The notes under the pieces were generated by a model. That model searched no databases. It was given only the letters and a program-made list of their open reading frames with translations, and was not told where the DNA came from. Made by a program: the position numbers and the translations under genes. This document shows positions 60,602 to 64,000 of a stretch of 64,000 bases of DNA, in pieces. This stretch comes from Arabidopsis thaliana (taxonomy: Eukaryota > Streptophyta > Magnoliopsida > Brassicales > Brassicaceae): positions 21,521,261 through 21,585,260 of the forward strand of contig NC_003074.8 in the NCBI RefSeq assembly GCF_000001735.4, read 5' to 3'. Numbering within the stretch: the first letter of the stretch is position 1; each line of letters starts with the position of its first letter.

Positions 60602-61503
60602 GAAAGATTCCTCGTTCGCAAGGAAACAAAACTCCTTTAAAACTCAAATTTTGTAAACCAAACCCTAATCACTTTCAAGGTATAAAATAGAAGAAAAAAT
60701 TATAAACTAAGATTCCACTCCAAGAAATTTTGAAAATCGAGCAGAATTCTTTAAAAAGTTACCACGATATGAATTGGAATAGAGACTAAAGGGTTTTATA
60801 GAAAAGGAACGGAGACTACGAAAACAAACTTTTTAAGCGTAACCTAACGTAAAATCATATATAAAGGAAAATATATCTAGCTTTTTTTTTGGTAACAGAT
60901 ATTGTTAGATAAACTTTAGACATTTTCCAACAAAATAAATTCATCTATAGATTTTCTTAGCGTATAAGTAAGAAATAAATCTTTAAACCCTTAAATATAG
61001 GAGATTTATTCGAGCATAAAATTCGAATAAAGATTCTTAAATATAGGAGATTTATTCTCATCTAAGGAAGGAGTTAATAAAATTTTAGATCAAAGTGGCT
61101 AAGTTAAATAAAATGACCTTGATTTTTGTATAGATTAACAATCTTTTAACAATAACATTATGCTTACATAGCGCCGTAACGTATGTCAAATTAAAGCATG
61201 TATTGACTTTCCAATCACCCTGTTTCTTCTTATTACGTTTATTTGGCTCAAATACTCTGTTTCTGATTTGTTATGTGAAAGATGGTAGATATTTTATACT
61301 TGATTTCGACGTAGCCACTTTCTCTCTAAAGAAGACAATCTTTATCAAGGAATGTTTTTCAAACAAAAACAGAGGAACTTCTTCTAAAACCATCAATTAG
61401 TGATAAGGAGAGTTAATTGACAAAAAAAAAAAAAAAGTGATAAGGAGAGTTAAAACAGAACAAGAAACCGAGGAACTTCACATAAAACCATCAATTAGTG
61501 ATA
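60602..61503. other. Spacer between array genes 10 and 11
   Basis: Promoter of gene 10. A 21-bp direct repeat (TTAAATATAGGAGATTTATT and C) occurs at 60991-61011 and 61037-61057. A local duplication with ACCATCAATTAGTGATA lies around 61370-61503, next to the gene 11 stop. No gene was seen. Confidence 0.55.
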
Positions 61504-62130
61504 TCAAACAACATCGCTGAAATCAAACGGAGTTTCAGCTGCCAAAGCCGCAGCTTTCTGTTTCTTCAGATCAGATTCTAGATCCGACAAATTGAGCTTT
61601 CGCTTCTTGACTTGTTCCTCAAGTTCTCTGATCCGTGCCCCAATGTCCCGTTTTTTCTCCTTCTTCAAGAAAGCTTCGTCCAGTTTCTGACGCAACCATT
61701 GCAACTTCAAGCCAGCTTTTGTCAGATCCAAAACCGTGCGGTCTGCTTTGTTTAGATCGTCCATTGTGAGCTCCTTAGGCGGTCGGCACAGTGTCATAAT
61801 TAGGTCAAGAAGAACACCCATGTAAGCATTTTTGAGCTGTTGGTTCTTTAAATTGAAGTCCGATGCAATGTCTGGATGTTTTTCAAAGATTGCATTCACT
61901 TGGCTTACCTGTGGAACAAGAAAGGTCAAACACTTTTCTTAAACTAAAATTGAAATAAGAGTTTTAAAATCAATATCATGCTTTATTACCTGTGAATCAA
62001 GAATCTGAAACCCATTGACTTCAACAATTTCATGAGCATCTTCTGACGACTCCTCCGACCATTCTTCAGATGAAGACGAGTATCTCTGTTCATCATCGCT
62101 AGATTCACTACCCTCTGTGTTCCTCGCCAT
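61504..62130 (-). CDS. Coiled-coil-only derivative with acidic Ser-rich head, array gene 11
   Basis: Two exons, 62130-61990 and 61908-61504, giving 181 residues. Exon 2 is the complete coiled-coil exon (405 nt): [31 protein letters not shown], then a basic coil (VKKRKLNLSDLE) and the end FDFSDVV. Exon 1 encodes 47 residues, a Ser/Glu/Asp-rich head (SSSSEEWSEESSED) leading to VEVNGFQILDSQ. This corresponds to the last part of the family's exon 3 with a new start codon. The MATH domain is absent. As with array gene 4 the frame and splice sites are clean. The DSQ ending places it with genes 9 and 10, so it lost the MATH domain separately from gene 4. I recall At3g58300. Confidence 0.82.
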
Positions 62131-62777
62131 TGATTACGAAGAGAATATCTCAATTTCAAAACTGGAGATAGATGTCTGAGGATTAATTACCCTAAGTGTT
62201 GTTGTAGCTAGGAATGTTGACCAGAGAGGATATTTATATTTGTGGAGTTAAGAGAATGATATTAAGGAATGCATGCATTTTACTCGCCATAAGTTAAAAA
62301 TGGTAAAAAAAATTAAACAACCAATCAATATTAATGTTGTACATCCAATCGAGCCACATTTCTGCCGTGTGTCACACTTACAGACATTAGTACTTTTACA
62401 GCAAGAAACTTAATTCAAGTAACCTAGCGGAGAGTAATCAACCATCCCCAAAAAAACTCTATACAAAATGAGTATACATAAGATATAAGTCTATACACAA
62501 AATCAAACATAGCCGAATTCATATGCATTTATAATTTAATGGAATTCAATGTTTAAGAAAGTGAAATTTGATTTATTAAACAAAAATACATGTGCGTAAA
62601 TCTTAAAACGTTGTCCATAAATGTACAAGTCTTCAAATTTATGTGCCCGTTTACAGCTATAAATGTTCATTTCTTGGACTTCCTGCTGTTACTTATATAT
62701 ATGGTCACCAATCAACCTCTTTTACTATATATATAAATGGGGCTCTCAGGTTGACAAACAAACAAAATTTGGAGATC
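62131..62777. other. Spacer between the array and the DUF26 gene
   Basis: Promoter of array gene 11 and the 3' untranslated end of the DUF26 gene. AT-rich; nothing else was seen. Confidence 0.5.
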
Positions 62778-63770
62778 TCATCGAACAGTGTCAAGAAAAG
62801 GGTAAATCTCATATCTAAAGTTACAACTCCCACTCAAAACTCTCCCTCCTTCTTTACCATCACAACATTTAGGAAGCTCCCCTATAATCTTATCCAAACA
62901 CGTCTTACAAACCGTAAACCATAAATCCCGTCTACACTGCACCATTCCGTAAAGCTTCATCTTCCCGAGTTTCATCTCCCCTGTCTCGTACAACAATAAC
63001 TTATCTGATCTGCGAGTAGCCTTTGCGGTCAGCTCAGTGAGTAGAGCCTTTGTCTTCACATTGAACAACGCTGGATCGCTTACTTTCTTTGTGCTGTACA
63101 TATAGAACTTGTTCTTGTCATCGATCTTCTCGAAGAAAGCGGTTGGAGAAATCTTGAGAAGACATTTATCAAACCATACTATTCCCGCCTTGTTCATAGG
63201 ACATCTTCTACGCAGCTTTCATATTCATATACATAACGATACCACAATCAAAAACAAATATTACACTCGTACACACTAATCTATGTACGATATATAGTTT
63301 TTTTTTTACAAGTGCTAAATGACTACCAATATTTATCAATTATAAGCTCAGTCGAGATATTGTCTCATTTTTGGAAAAGTAAAAGATTGTGTTATCTTTA
63401 AAAAAAAGTATTGACGTGTGTGTGACGTTACCTCGGAGGTGGCAGTGGAGAGGCAGGAACCACACTTGGAGCCGTAGGAGTCACCCCGGCACTGGAGCAA
63501 GATGTAGACGGTATTGGGATCGTCACCATGATAGGCATAGACAAAACCTCTTACAAAAGTGTCTTTATACATGTCATTGGTGAGAAAGTTGAGGTTTCCT
63601 TCGTACGGGCTCTTGGACTTGTATTTCCCTTCAGCCTCGGAGCATTTGTGGTATAGATATGAGTTGGTCTCGTTCATGGACGAAACACTGCGTATAAAGA
63701 AGACTTGTATGGCTACCATGGCCAAGTTAAGGACCAAAGCGATGCGTTTTGGTATGAAGGATGAAGACAT
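62778..63770 (-). CDS. Cysteine-rich repeat secretory protein (two DUF26 domains)
   Basis: Two exons, 63770-63432 and 63215-62778, giving 258 residues. An N-terminal signal peptide (a basic start then IALVLNLAMVAIQVFFI, to about residue 31) targets it to the secretory path. Two DUF26 (gnk2-type) domains follow, each with C-x8-C-x2-C: C-R-G-D-S-Y-G-S-K-C-G-S-C near residue 95 and CRRDLWFTVCKTC near residue 205. Each has a further downstream cysteine for a third disulphide. The intron falls inside the first domain. There is no kinase or C-terminal membrane segment, so it is the soluble CRRSP type, expected in the apoplast. Some relatives bind mannose; function here is unknown. I recall At3g58310. 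Confidence 0.92.
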
Positions 63771-64000
63771 TGTTTTTGATTCTCGATCTTCCTTTCTTAC
63801 GCAGAAGAATGCTTTATTGTAAATTGGGTGAAATGGTTATGTCAAAACGACTTTTTTGGTGTATTTACCTTACAAAAATTCGGTTGATTTAGAAGAGCTG
63901 CTTTTTTGTTTGGTTCTGTAACGGACACGAGAGAAATGTTAGGAGTTGTGTGACTTGGTATAAGCGGTGAGTGAAGGGCCGATGAAAAAGTCAAAATTTA
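63771..64000. other. 5' flank of the DUF26 gene
   Basis: Leader and proximal promoter of the DUF26 gene up to the window edge. No further gene start was seen. Confidence 0.5.

Overview
The window is plant nuclear DNA: AT-rich, split genes with short GT-AG introns, site II/telobox promoter motifs, a nuclear tRNA and plant-specific families (LBD, bZIP, class XI myosin, DUF26). Gene content and order match what I remember of Arabidopsis thaliana chromosome 3 around At3g58120-At3g58310. That placement is recognition from memory, not a search. All exon models below were worked out by hand from splice signals, reading phase and family conservation.

Layout. 0-28 kb is a set of single-copy housekeeping and regulatory genes: a group E bZIP factor (29-1818, -), a PIG-L-type GPI de-N-acetylase (6686-8394, +), an organellar phenylalanyl-tRNA synthetase (8728-11126, -), an OPA3-like protein (11687-12812, -), a class XI myosin that lacks the globular tail (13537-20617, +), tRNA-Gly(GCC) (21022-21092, +), a BET1-type Qc-SNARE (21372-22515, -), a HEAT-repeat deoxyhypusine hydroxylase (22929-24721, +) and LBD29 (27456-28228, -). 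28.2-37.4 kb is a gene-poor, AT-rich stretch with Helitron-like termini. At 37.45-38.07 kb a site II + telobox + TATA promoter precedes two tandem box C/D snoRNA genes. Both carry the same 14-nt antisense element to 18S rRNA and have perfect or near-perfect terminal stems.

38.8-62.1 kb is a head-to-tail, all-minus-strand array of MATH (TRAF-like) plus coiled-coil genes, the family that includes RTM3. There are nine MATH-coiled-coil genes, two shortened genes keeping only the coiled-coil end, and two decayed fragments. The nine share one plan: exon 1 of about 107 nt ending inside a Trp codon, exons 2 and 3 covering the rest of the MATH domain, and one long coiled-coil exon. The array varies by internal repeats, lost domains and C-terminal changes. 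Decayed relatives of the snoRNA lie downstream of the second array gene and, more weakly, the third, so the snoRNA probably travelled with the early gene duplications. A secreted two-DUF26 protein gene (62778-63770, -) closes the window.

Most notable points: the snoRNA pair and its decayed relatives inside the gene array; the two coiled-coil-only derivatives; the tailless myosin with a 32-residue acidic repeat; a deoxyhypusine hydroxylase intron whose conserved junction has no canonical splice sites; and a GC-AG intron in the PIG-L gene.
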